Notes under the pieces: model-generated
The model's database searches: none
Seen by the model: the letters and a program-made list of their open reading frames with translations, nothing else
What the model was told of the DNA's origin: nothing
Shown: one piece after another, positions 35,801 through 46,836 of the stretch
Layout: each line of letters opens with the position of its first letter
Numbering within the stretch: position 1 is the stretch's first letter
Position numbers and translations under genes: made by a program
Source of the DNA: Paramarasmius palmivorus
Lineage: Eukaryota; Basidiomycota; Agaricomycetes; Agaricales; Marasmiaceae
Reading direction: 5' to 3'
DNA length: 64,000 bases
NCBI GenBank assembly: GCA_037176845.1
Contig: JAYKXP010000058.1
Coordinates: forward strand, 248,001-312,000

Positions 35801-36537
35801 TAAGGCGGTATGGCTGGCTCAGGGGATTCCGACTTGATCGTGATAATCTGAGGTTCGACAGAATCCCGGGGCGGAATCATTACAGCATCTTCATTTACTG
35901 GGACGATGGTAGGGAGAGCCTCTTGAACGGCGACACCGGTAGAGGTGTGTGAAATGGGTGGATCGAACCAGTCTTCTTCTTCAGCGATGGCTTCTTCGTC
36001 GACTGGAGTTCATGTGAGCGCCAGAACTGTGTGAGAAGGAAATAACACACCAGACCAAGTGTCCACAACGCCGATAGCATGACAATCTCGCTTGCGCCTT
36101 ACGAACTTAAACAGAGCCCCTTCAGAGAACTTCAGCATCGTGGTGTACGATGCGCGTGATGCCATAGGATCCTTCTTCTGTACCTTCGCTCCTCGAAGTG
36201 CGAGAAGAATTTCATCTTGAACGGAGAACTGAACTTCGCGCTGCTTCAAGACGTCTGCACAATTCCCTTGAAAGTACACGTCGATCTTCACCAATGAGCC
36301 GCCCACAGAGCTCTCCAATGTCTCCAGCAAGATGCGCTGCTTCTTCCCCGGCAGTGACCAGACCATGTGGACTTTGCCTTGGAGAAAGCCTGTGCCATCT
36401 GTCCCGTCACGAATATCGTAGACATACGTCTTTTGTGCTTCGTCATCGAATATTGTAGCAGGAGCGACCTCGGATGCCAACCTGGCGCGTTTCGAGGATG
36501 GCCCTGGTCCTGCTGGGGAACCTGCAGCACGCTTCAT
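32821..36537 (-). CDS. POT1: POT1-like telomere single-strand binding protein
   Basis: Reads minus from an ATG at 36537 (MKRAAGSPAGPGPSSKRARL) to a TAA at 32821 in about ten exons, roughly 900-1,000 residues. The N-terminal 175 residues look like an OB-type fold, followed by a long proline/lysine linker (KLSKKERKKLRQLEHQQKLA). A POT1 first OB domain follows (GQCTVAGIVVSVTDIKTTRT, FTCTLDIVDPSNC, PCPEPGDVVILKDVK), then a second (GYFDCTVE, DNYFTLFITDYTPNEGF) and a third region (SIYVTDYTFNDVLRGV, ISVNKARIMKGYSD). POT1 binds the telomeric 3' overhang and controls telomerase access and end protection. The frame shifts by one base near 35523, just after APEQDSA; other junctions are canonical. It is divergent from MGM101. 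The lengthy N-terminal extension before the first telomere OB fold is notable. Confidence 0.8.
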
Positions 36538-36777
36538 AGCACCCTATAAGGGATATTGTGGCTAACCTCGCGCCGAGCCAAGGTCTTAACACACCAAAGA
36601 GTCTTGAGAGGTGCCAGGTAGGATGCGGATGGTGCGGTCGAAGTGGTGAAATGGGGAAACAGGGAAAGACGCGAGGTACATTTATTGTTGACTCGCCGTC
36701 ACGCGTGCCGCGTGGTCGACCCTGTTTTTAGTGTCGGCGCTTACGGAATTTGCTCCCCAAGTTTCTCGATTCCCAAC

Positions 36778-37734
36778 ATGAGTCTGGCAACAAAACTGCT
36801 GTCATCGACCAGGACAGCCCTAGCTACCGGTCGAAGGACAGCTGCTTTGGGTCTACGTACTCGACCGACAGTATACTTTCACCAGACACCGAGACAAGCA
36901 AGTTACGCGACAACAACAACGGAAGAGCCCCCGTCCACCGAAGCAAGCACAAATGGAACCGAAACTGTAGGCTCTGTAGCACCAAATGACACTGCAACAG
37001 ATTGGTCGAGGAGTTATGCTGGCCTTTCGGAGCGTCCTTTCTCCAAAGAAGCCTCAGATGTATTGTTGGCACCGATAGACCCACACGACGTGGAGATGAA
37101 GCCAGGTACGTTCTCCCAGTTCTCGTGTTCAGTCAGTTGCTCACGTTGGGCACCTAAAGATGGCATGATATATCTCCCAGAGATCAAATACCGCCGCATT
37201 CTCAACAAAGCTTTCGGCCCAGGAGGATGGGGTCTTGCACCGCGAACTGAGACCAATGTCGGAGCAAAAGTTGTAAGCCGAGAGTATGCATTGGTTTGTC
37301 TCGGACGGTGAGTTCCTACTACCGAAGAAGGTTCAAAGTTAATCTTCCTTCAATATCCTCCCAGTCTGGTCGCTATTGCCCGAGGAGAACAAGAATACTT
37401 TGACCCCAACGGGATTGCTACCGCCACAGAAGCCTGCAAGAGTAACGCACTCATGAGATGTTGTAAAGACCTTGGAATAGCCAGCGAACTTTGGTACCCA
37501 ACCATTCACTTCCTACTACGTTAATGCTAATCTCGTCCCACAGGGATCCTCGGTTCATCCGTGAATTCAAAGAAAAGCATTGTGTGGAGGTTTGGGCAGA
37601 GCACATTCCTACAAAGAAGAAGTAATTCGTGACCCTTAAACCCCCTCATAATCTCTCTGACTATGCTCCCTTTTAGGAAGAAGATTTGGCGTCGCAAGGA
37701 TCAAGGAAAAGTGGGATATCCTTACCAAGAGTAG
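36778..37734 (+). CDS. MGM101: Mitochondrial genome maintenance protein MGM101
   Basis: Five clean exons encode about 265 residues from an ATG at 36778 to a TAG at 37732. The N-terminus is a typical mitochondrial presequence rich in Arg, Ser and Thr ([20 protein letters not shown]). The conserved core begins [18 protein letters not shown] and continues with [20 protein letters not shown], then [50 protein letters not shown] and a basic C-terminus ([18 protein letters not shown]). This family is related to Rad52: it binds and anneals single-stranded DNA and is needed for recombination-based maintenance of mitochondrial DNA. The match extends over the whole length and the size is normal. It shares a 240 bp intergenic promoter region with POT1. 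Confidence 0.93.
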
Positions 37735-38485
37735 AATTGCCTCGATCGACAATGTTTCGCGTAATCTGAACGTTCCCACTTGATTGAATACATACATTCC
37801 ATTGTAATCGAGAAAACAGGACGGAACTCGAACAACAGGTGGACGAGAAGCCTACATTGCACAAGCATCGAGATTCAAAGGGCTTATCTGCCAAAATGGA
37901 CAACTCTCTTTGGATCTGTTCTTTCCTACAGTTCTTATCTGAGTAGCCCAGATGACGAACGAAGACTATAGTACCGGGATCGAAACCCCTGGTGAATTGC
38001 ATCGTAAACATGGCTGGGCCATGTGTGTGACTAACAAGATCGGCATCTGGCTGAACGTCCCAAATGGTCTCCCTAGTTCTCCATGATAGGTCAGCCACAC
38101 AGCTCAGGATGACCAGGAGTAGAAAGAGGTAAGTCGCCGAGCCATCGTAGACTTCATAGACGTCAGCCATACTTAACCTCGACTTTGGTGTCGGCTTTCC
38201 TTCGGGCCACAACAACGGTAGTACCAGACCACAAGGTATCTTTTTTCTGACAGCTCCAGCGCGCACACCAACCATCAGTCATTTCTCTCGGGTAAGCATG
38301 ATGCATCTAAATACGCTAGTCAACCAAGTTTGCATAGCTTCCTGGGATCGGCGTTATAACATAACGAACTCGAGATGTGCAGTGCGTTAGTCTAAAGCTG
38401 GGAGGAGCAAGTGGTGAGAATCGCTTAGAGCACCAGAGTTTGATTCATCGTACATACCATGTTAACCCATCTTCCATCATTTTTT
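37735..38485. other. Intergenic stretch, no supported gene
   Basis: A minus-strand open frame overlaps the end of MGM101 at 37673-38275, but it has no motifs and is mostly the complement of non-coding sequence. Confidence 0.45.
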
Positions 38486-39151
38486 CTATGCGAACGCAGA
38501 GTCTGAAGGAGCCATATTCGAACACCATTTCTGGTTGTGTGCTCCTAGAAAAAGGGCGATAGCATCGCCAGTGCAGTATTCCAGAAGACTCAGTTCTGGA
38601 AGTATCTTGTCCTCATCAATATCTGAAATGCCCTCGGTGTCTCCGGAAAGTTGTTCTTCACCATCGTGTTCTTCGTCCCTGGAATGTGTCGTCCCTTTTA
38701 TAAAAAGTCTCTGTTCCACTATCCGAACCAAGGGGCTGAGGGTTATGAGCCTAGCATTCGCGATCTGTGCGGTATGAAATAGTAGTAAACTTCGACTTCG
38801 GGTTGTTCTTAATCTCCACAACACATACGTTTCCGAGCCTTCAAGTTTGTGGGTGCTCGAGTGTGCGTTTGTTTCCTTGTGAAGAGTCCGAGTGTCCATC
38901 ATGCTGAAAGAACTATACACCTCGTTAGATAGTCAACATCCTCATGATAGATCGAAGGCGCACCTCGTCGAGCTCGGTATTCCGATAACTTGAAGATGAA
39001 CTGTGTACATGCACAAAATTGACAATATTCCTGTTGGATTGACGTCTGTAGCATTGGGTGCTCTTTCCTCCGATCGAGATTCTTCGAAAATTTCATCGTA
39101 GCTAGGAGTGACTGGTCGAAGGAATTCACGCGGATACTTCTGTGGCAGAGA
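38486..39151 (-). CDS. Unrecognised spliced gene, 5' end unresolved
   Basis: Two minus-strand exons join in phase across a good intron (38963-38904; GTGCGC donor, CTAAC branch, TTTCAG acceptor). The upstream exon contains KYPREFLRPVTPSYDEIFEE and NATDVNPTGILSILCMYTVH. The downstream exon contains SETYVLWRLRTTRSRSLLLF and an acidic stretch (DEEHDGEEQLSGDTEG), ending at 38486. More coding-like sequence lies upstream (DHFLRFVDSYGGLVYLYGHW, about 39240-39300, then an intron ending CATTACAG), but one frame change near 39150 separates it, so the start cannot be fixed. The composition is that of a real soluble protein. No domain is recognised and the neighbours do not suggest a function. Confidence 0.35.
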
Positions 39152-40076
39152 ACGAGCATTTTATTCATGTATTGCTGCCAATGGCCTGTAATGTATCAAA
39201 GTAATCTTCCCATGGTGTCAGCGAATGGTGAGCCTAAAAAAACCAGAAACGTACCATAGAGGTACACCAAACCACCGTAGGAGTCCACGAATCGCAGAAA
39301 GTGGTCATGAATATCTCTTTTAACCTTCTTTCACCTCGCACGAGCTGGAGCACAGTGGAAATAGAAATCAAGGAGTGTGACAACCTGTGACAACAGACTG
39401 TGCTAGACTGTGAGAGACTGACTTGTGATATCTCTCTTCTATTCTTTGCCATTCCACCGTTCATAATCATACCCGCGAATCCTTGGGCATTGGGTCCGAT
39501 GGAAGATGGGAAAACTAACGTCTTGGTACTGCCGATTGGTACGTCCCCACATTTCTATGTCAAAGACAATTTCCTGATGTGATCAGGGCGGGACTGAGGT
39601 CTTGATCCTTTTCCAAAGACAGCTCAGTGGTACAAAATCTCATCAGACATCAAGGGAGAGACAGGCATCATCATGATCTGCGTACTACAGTAGCCGTGAA
39701 GTCGACTTCTCAAACCACCTTTCTCTTTCTTGGAATGTGTCTCATAATCAACGCTCACGGAGGGAGAAGACGAGGTAGTCAGGTCCTAACTCTGTTCATC
39801 CCTGATTCCGAGTGCGAAGGTCTCGCGTTAACCGGGGATATATAACTCTCCAAGGCTCCTCGACGCAGACTATTCAGCGCTGATGCAATCAGCTTCTTCC
39901 GCAATATTGTCGGTGCGTCCTGCATGATGCATGTTTAATCTACGACTAACCTGTACTTCTCAATCAAAAGGTGGGAGTGGCGTTTCTGCTATAACGACGT
40001 GGTCATCGGAATGGTCGTATAAAAGTCTTGCTCTTGGCTTCGTGCTTGGCTCTCTGGATCGATAACTCCCTTCGTA
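39152..40076. other. Upstream flank with possible exon remnants
   Basis: Left part may hold 5' exons of the minus-strand gene at 38486-39151. The right part is the promoter region of the first DUF6534 gene. Nothing else was seen. Confidence 0.35.
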
Positions 40077-41915
40077 ATGGACCTCCCTCTTTCAAGTACT
40101 GGCGTGGATCTATCTGCCGAGCAAAATCCATTTTTTGCAGGTTCGTTGAACTCGCAATGTCTTTTGGCCAGCGAAATAATCGGGCTTTAGGTTTCGTACT
40201 AGGGACAGTGTGAGCTTTCGTATAATCAAGGCTCCCGGTAACGGCTTGTCGCTAATCCCCGATTCTGAAGGTTTTTGGCATTACGATTGTCCAAGCATGG
40301 ATTTATGTCAATTCAAATGATGATAGGTGGCCGCTTCGAGCACTCGTAAGATCGCCGGTTTAATGACATTCGCAAGTACTGACTGAAATATCCGTCAGGT
40401 CACTTTCCTAGTGTTCGTGGACTCTGATGTATGCCTTCCACTCTACCTGACAGATCCTTAGCCTCCTAGACGTAGCAACCACCGTCATGCATGTCGAATT
40501 TATACATTACTATTTGGTATGTCGCCTCGCAAAGGAGCTTAACGCTTTTGACTCCTTCTACAATGTAGATCCAGAACTTCGGCAATCTCACAACATTGGC
40601 CAACTTTCATGTGTACGGGTCACACTTTTTCGTTGATGTCGTATCCGTCACTGACCAGGATCTAGCACAATGAACGTTGAATTGATTCTATCCACTATTG
40701 TCGCTTGCACGTTCGTCAAACTTGCCTGTCTTCGGTATAACTATTCTGACATACTATCCAAGTGTTCAGATTTTCTTTGCTACTCGTGTGGCCAGATGTG
40801 AGTCAACAAAATCTTTACCCAGTGCAAATATCGCCTGACCTTGCTCCTTATAGTACAGCTTGTTCCGTGGATTGTACCTCTCTTCGTGGTAAGCTTCTGT
40901 TTGACTCGAATGGCTGCAAGTCTTAATGCTCTTCAGGTGCTCATGGCCATTGCTGGGTTCAGTTTGTCAGTTCACTTGATATCTTCACCCTCGGCTAATG
41001 ATTCGAATAATTCTAGTCACCAGCATCCGTGAGTGAATTGCCTCGCGAGTAATTGACCAATCAATCTAACCTTTTACATTAGTCGGTTCCGCTCAGCTCT
41101 TTAAGAGCCCATATATATCCACTATAAACGCCCCGAAAGTGAAGGTGTGTACTCACTGCCATTGGCCAAATATACTTATTGACCAAGTCTTGCAGATATA
41201 CTTCGCGCTCAGAAATGTCTTTGCCGCATTGTCCGACATTGGCGCCACAGTTGGATTGCTTTGGTCTTTCCGTATCTCAAAGACCGGATTCAAGAGGTAT
41301 GTCAATCTCGCTCTCCTGCGGTTGGGCGGCTCGAGGTGAACATTGCCTTTCTGTTTTCAGGACCGACTCGATACTCCAGAAGCTCTTCCAGTATACTGTA
41401 ACCAGGGGTATACTTGTCACCGTGTTCCAGCTGTGCCTTTTAGCTACGTGGATAGCTCAAACCGAAAGCCTAAACTGGTGAGAGCAAAAGACCACTCTCC
41501 ATTGTTGAGGTTAAACGCTGTCTATTCCAGGGTCCCGTTTCATCTTGGTGAAACTAAGATATATGTCATCACTATGAGTGAGCACCCTATCTCTCCGTTC
41601 TACTACGACTAACTTCAACACCCGATTCAAGTTTCCATGTGAGTAGACTAACTGATTGTCCCTTGATGACCATTTCTGATTCATCAACTTAGGCTGAACA
41701 GTCGTCAAAATCTCCGAGAAAAGAGCAACCCAGATGCAGTCACCATATCTCAAGCTGATTTCTCAATGGTTCCCGGCATGCCCCAGCGCTCTAGTATCCC
41801 AGCGTTACGGTCGTCTAGATCGAATGATCATGGCTCGGGCGACCTGGAGGTTGGATACGATTTACAAGTATACCCTCCTCGCGGCGATCAGGTAAGTGTT
41901 CTTGTGACAATATGA
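40077..41915 (+). CDS. DUF6534-type membrane protein, tandem copy 1
   Basis: The ATG at 40077 begins MDLPLSSTGVDLSAEQNPFF. Exons that can be followed include VFGITIVQAWIYVNSNDDRW, ILSLLDVATTVMHVEFIHYY, then the DUF6534 core: YFALRNVFAALSDIGATVGL, TGFKRTDSILQKLFQYTVTR, GILVTVFQLCLLATW and PFHLGETKIYVITM, followed by LNSRQNLRE and a hydrophilic tail. DUF6534 proteins are multi-helix (about seven) agaricomycete membrane proteins of unknown function, usually present in large lineage-specific expansions. Introns are short; the middle part (40.6-41.1 kb) has uncertain exon limits. The stop is placed at 41913 if the last donor-like GTAAGT is not used. The gene at 42334 is a paralogue. Confidence 0.7.
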
Positions 41916-42333
41916 AGACGATCTGTTCACTTCAAAGGATAAGAAATTCATAGCTCGTTGAAGTTTTGCAAAATACCGGTATCAGATACTTCATGTAATA
42001 GTACGATTTGGACTTTATCTGTTGACCCTCCGTGTCGATCCTGTTTTTCAGTGACAGCTGTCGTGGGCCGACGAAAAACTTGTTCGCAGCCGAGGTCCTC
42101 CCGCCGCCTACGTATCACGATCAAGCTACCCGTGGTGCTTAGAGTTACCCAGCATCAGATGGATGTCATCAAGCAATAGATTTAGGCGGGAACTCCGTCT
42201 CTATATTCATCTCTGATCTATGAGTGCTTGTGCGGCGTGCCTCGGATTATGTACCTATCGTTTTGCATATAATGCTGTTGGCATCACATTGATATTCCTT
42301 TCTTCCTCTCCCTCACCTTCTCTACAACCTGGC

Positions 42334-44175
42334 ATGAGCTCTCTGCCGACAACGAGCCTTCCCCTGGGTGTCGATTTGTCTGCCCAAGAAAATGGATTAT
42401 ATGCTGGTGATTGCAGAATCGACTTCCCTGTGAAAGCGCTACTGAATATTTTTCATAGGTTTCGTAATGGCGACTGGGTAAGCGTACCGCTCGTGGCCCT
42501 CTGTTCTTCACTCACAAGATTCCGAAGCTTTTTAGGCATAACAGTTGTTCAAGCATGGATATACGTCAATAACAACAAGGATCAATGGCCACTTAGAACA
42601 TTTGTGAGCATTGGGGATATATTATCTCAACTGGTTCCTAATTCATGCGATGAGGTCGCGCTATTAGTGTGAGTTATTCTAGGTTTGTCCGCAGCTATCT
42701 CAGAGATTAAGGTCACTACCGTTGCACAGTATCTTGGACGTTACTACGGCGGTATTGAACGCCGTATTTGTGCATCACTACCTGGTAAGCAGGGTGTATC
42801 AATGCAAGCCTACATCCCAACGCTCAGTCCCTTTCTAGATTAAGAATTTCGGGAACCTTGCAGAGCTCTCTAGAACCCACATGTGGGCGCCGCTTTGATT
42901 CTATGAAGATCACGAAGATTCTGACAAGTTCAATCCCAGTGCAGTATCTATTGAGCTCCTTATAACCATCATCATTACGTGCTTGTAAGTTTTCATCTGC
43001 CGTCAATTTATGACTCACATTTCGCCCGACGTCGATAGGGTCGAAATCTTCTTCGCGACGCGTGTTCATAAGCGTGCGTGAAATTGCGTCCAACTGGTGC
43101 AACCCGTAAGCTCACTAAAAAGACAGTCAGCATGGTTCACTGGGCTGTTCCGGTTTTTATTGCGAGTCCTTTTCTCCATCTTTCCAAACCAATGTCAAGC
43201 TAACATCAGGTTAGGTACTCACTGCACTCGCCGGGTTGGGTATGTCAGAGGGTTCGCTGCAAGATGTGCTACATATTGACGCTCGGGGCTTCAAGGCACA
43301 GGTCTAGGTAAGTTGCAAGGCTCAATACATATATATTGATGAGTGTATAGTAACCTTCGCAACAGCTGGTACTGTAGAAGTATTCAGGTATCCGGTTACT
43401 TCGACAGTTGCCTCCCCTAAAGTAGTGGTAAGTGATCCTCTTCGATAACAAATTACGTTCCTATTTAAGAAGGCTGCAAAGGTCCATTTCGCTCTAAGGA
43501 ATGTCTTCGCTGTACTTTCTGACATTGCAGCCACGGCTGCACTGCTTTGGTCGTTCAGTACCTCAAGAACTGGATTCAAAAGGTATTACCCCTTCTGTTA
43601 CACGAGGACGAATAGCTTAATCACGTCCTATTCAGTACAGATACCCTGTTGCAAAAGCTCTTCCAATATACAGTGACCAGGGGTCTATTTGTTACCGTCT
43701 TTCAAGTGTGCGTTTTAGCGACGTATACGGCTCAGCCGGCGACTTTGAACTGGTGAGTTTGGGAAAATGCCCATGTTTCTAGTCATTCGCCGTCAACGCT
43801 GGATAATAGGTTCCCATTCCACCTCGGAGAGAGTAAGATATATGTTATAACCATGGGTACGTTGGGCTAAGCTCATCTTCGTTTCAGAGAAGCTAACTTA
43901 ACACAGTTTCTATGTAAATCAGTTGCCTTACCTTCTATCGGGCTCACTAACTCTGATGAAATAGGCTGAATAGCCGCTCGAACCTTCGAGTCCCGACGGA
44001 GATCAGTATTTCCGATTCAGAATTCGTTGTAACTAGACCAAGGACTCAGACCACGAGCGCCACCATTGGTGAAGATACGAACGATCCTGAGTCAGGATAT
44101 GTGCTGAATTCCGTCCGCATCCGAAGTAGTATTGGGCAAGTATTGGTTCGCTGGCTGCATCAACTTGAAGTCTGA
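42334..44175 (+). CDS. DUF6534-type membrane protein, tandem copy 2
   Basis: The ATG at 42334 begins MSSLPTTSLPLGVDLSAQEN, matching the N-terminus of copy 1 (LSSTGVDLSAEQN). Following exons read FLGITVVQAWIYVNNNKDQW (acceptor CCGAAG near 42530), then the DUF6534 core with FALRNVFAVLSDIAATAALL, RTGFKR, a TDTLLQKLFQYTVTRGLFVT segment, PFHLGESKIYVIT and LNSRSNLR, with a hydrophilic tail ending at TGA 44173. The two copies are parallel along their length, so they arose by tandem duplication. The function of the family is unknown; the short polar N-terminus and seven-helix shape are compatible with a plasma-membrane sensor, which is inference. Middle exon limits (42.7-43.3 kb) are approximate. Confidence 0.7.
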
Positions 44176-44249
44176 TTCCTTTGCTCGACAGAGACGAGAA
44201 TAAATGACTTGAACGTACATGAATGTATTCCCTGTGTTTATAGAATATA

Positions 44250-44902
44250 TTATGTATCAATGGAATTTGTGTTCAAGGGTATCCTTTCCAAGACTGTCCA
44301 GGTCTCTGCTGGCCCTTCGCACTCAGTTATCCAAATCTCCGGGGCAACAAAACTTGTGAGCCATCCCTCTCCGCATTTCAGGCTTACTGTCCCGTCATGG
44401 TTCTCGTGGATCCTTCCCAAAGAACTGAGCTCCTCCCTATACCTCTGACGTTCCCCTTTCTCGGCGTCACGATCAGAGATGTAGCACAACGAGATATGGG
44501 GAAACAATGGCGTTCGTGGCTCGGTTCCAAGAGCTTCATGAACGCGTCGATGAAGTGCAACAAGTTCCGGCGTCAATTCGACCGCAATGTAGACTGATCT
44601 GAAGAAGTGATCCCCGACATCGATTGATTTGAAGTTGACTTTCAGGGCTGCCTGATCTTGAGGAACAGTTTCGCGCAGTTTGGACAACGGAATGCTCGAC
44701 AAGCTTGAGAGGGATGCTAGCGTGATGTGAGGGCCGAAATTAGGGTATGATGAAGCCTGGACCAACGTCTCCCGAGGACGAACCGCCATGATCTCCTTCA
44801 GTTGCTCGATGACCTTCGCAGAAGGGACGATCCATAGAGTTATTCCTGTTCGCAAACTTTCATCAATTACTATGCCAGGAATATTTGAAAGGATGTACCC
44901 AT
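44250..44902 (-). CDS. CPD1: 2H phosphoesterase, CPD1-like cyclic phosphodiesterase
   Basis: A tiny first exon (44902-44899, ATGG) is spliced over 53 bases (GTACAT...GCGAACAG) to the main exon, giving MGITLWIVPSAKVIEQLKEI. About 200 residues follow. The two catalytic tetrapeptides of the 2H superfamily are visible as PHITLAS and PHISLCY (H-x-T and H-x-S), about 100 residues apart. This matches fungal 2',3'-cyclic-nucleotide phosphodiesterases. The yeast enzyme Cpd1 opens ADP-ribose 1'',2''-cyclic phosphate, the by-product released when the 2'-phosphate is removed from newly spliced tRNA. Choosing the spliced start explains why no in-frame ATG precedes the main exon. It is divergent from TAP42 with only 90 bases between start codons, so the two probably share a promoter. 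Confidence 0.85.
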
Positions 44903-44992
44903 GACTAAACGTTGACGATCGTTCTCGAAGGTCGTGGTGATAGTAAAAGACAAAGGTCACCAGTTACCAATTCCAACTGTTTCTTCCAACCC

Positions 44993-46453
44993 ATGTCTGC
45001 GGATTCGCTACCAGGACTATTTTCCCGGAGTCTGTCTTCTGCGTCGAAGTCGTTGAGATTGCCCACTGTGGAGGATGAGACCCAGGTGTGTTTTCAGTTG
45101 ATTTATTAGCACGCTGGGCTGAACGACATCAACCAGGATCTCATCCAGTCCAGTTTGCAAGACCTACTCACACTGCAGTCTCGGATAATTGGCCACTCGA
45201 TATTCAGCCCGAATGAAGTCCTCGAAGACATTTCCACGAAAGACCTAATTTATCTTTTGGTTCCCTTTGTGCTCGCAGAGGTGCAAGAACGCGTAAGGAC
45301 AAGGGAACCAGAGGAACGATTGGAGTCTCTGACTGCATCACAGGTTCGTACCCGGTCAATGATTCGTCTTGCTCATTCACGGCTACTTAATTCAAGTCAA
45401 GAGATACCTCAAGTCGTTCCTTGCGCTCCTAGATAATTACGGGATAGTGCCAGAAGACGAGGTTGAACTGTACGAGAAAAAGTCTTCATCTGTAAACAAC
45501 CCAGCTGCTCGGAGAGAGCTGAAAATTAAGCAATATCAGAGGGAAAAGGATCTACGAGCCAGGATAGAGGTGTGTCTCCTGCTCTATTGGTACATGCGAT
45601 ATTAGCCTAATTGTTACAGACAGTGCGAAAACGCCAGAATCAGAAGCCATTACAGTCTGAACCCTTGAATAATCTTGACCTCATTGCCTCATTGCTACCC
45701 TCATCCCAACCGCCGGCTACCTCCGGAAGTGAGGACGACTCTCAGACCGATGACATACTACGCGAAACGATACTTCTACTCCTCCGATTATGCCATGCCC
45801 AAGCGCACTCCCAGTTGCAGAGCATGGACCAAGAGCTTGAACTTCTCCGAATGGCTCCGACAAGGGTAGCTCCTCTGCCCAAACCATCAGCGGACTCTCA
45901 GGAAGGACTCAGAGATAAGCAAAGAGAACAAGAAAGTAACATGTGGAAGTTGGATACGCCGTCAACTGGCCAGGGTATGGGGGGACAAGGATCCTTAATT
46001 GACGACTCTGGAAAAGTACGAGGGCTTCTACCTTATCTCTCCCGTTATCTAAGATATTCACTCAGCCATTACGACCGTTTACAATTCTACCGGCGGGTGC
46101 GACAGATCGCGCGCGCCTGCAAGCTCAAGTTTTCCGTCCAGATCACAACTTGCCGACCATGACCATTGACGAGTACCTTGAAATTGAACGTCAAAGAGGA
46201 AGGTTCATTTCGGGAGGAGGGTATGTACACTATCTCCTACGGCCGCGGTTTTGGCTGACAAATTTTCTGTGTTTGTAGACCTGCCTCTGAGGCAGCCCCT
46301 ACGACATCGGAACAGTTGGCTTTAGATTCTGAGATGGATGGAACTTTGGCTGGTGAAGAAAAGGCAGAAACAAAGAGACAGAAAGATGAGAAATGGGCAG
46401 TATTCACGGATGCGAATCCCAAAGGCGCAGGTAACACGATGAACAGAGGCTGA
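44993..46453 (+). CDS. TAP42: TAP42-like PP2A-associated protein
   Basis: Six or so exons read in phase from an ATG at 44993 (MSADSLPGLFSRSLSSASKS) to a TGA at 46451. Helical repeats of the family are evident: TKDLIYLLVPFVLAEVQERV, RYLKSFLALLDNYGIVPEDE and RELKIKQYQREKDLRARIE. Past a variable acidic linker comes the conserved end PLRPFTILPAG...VFRPDHNLPTMTIDEYLEIE, then KWAVFTDANPKGAGNTMNRG, which is close to diagnostic for TAP42/alpha4. The protein binds catalytic subunits of PP2A-type phosphatases and links them to TOR signalling. One intron (about 46016-46057) removes a stretch that otherwise reads open; splicing restores the conserved PLRPF motif. The gene is intact. Confidence 0.9.
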
Positions 46454-46836
46454 AGCTAGTTGTTACCCGGTCCGGGATGCCGTATGAGTAGTAAACTTAT
46501 CAATCAGCTTGATGAGTTACTGAGTACTTGCTGAGTACACCTGTTCCTACCTTTCGGACCTGTTCGGTGTTTTTTTACACTTCCTGTGATCGGCACTCTG
46601 ATGAAGAAATATGGCAGAAGGGGTCATTCTAACTGGCGCTTGATATCGTCAACGGAGTTGGAGCAAGCTGTGAATGAATATGGTGCGCCCTATTGAAAAT
46701 GCCTTGTGTTGATCCTCATCAAAACGGTAAGGGTTCAGGGCCTTCGAAGACTCAGCGCCCATCTATATATGTACCCGCATGAACAACCCTTGTTCCCTTT
46801 CCACCACCGAATCCCACAGGCCTTCCCTTGACCACG
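46454..46836 (+). promoter_or_regulatory. Promoter region of Zn2Cys6 gene 1
   Basis: A TATATAT element at 46764-46770 lies 67 bases before the ATG at 46837, and pyrimidine-rich sequence follows it. No gene was seen. Confidence 0.4.
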
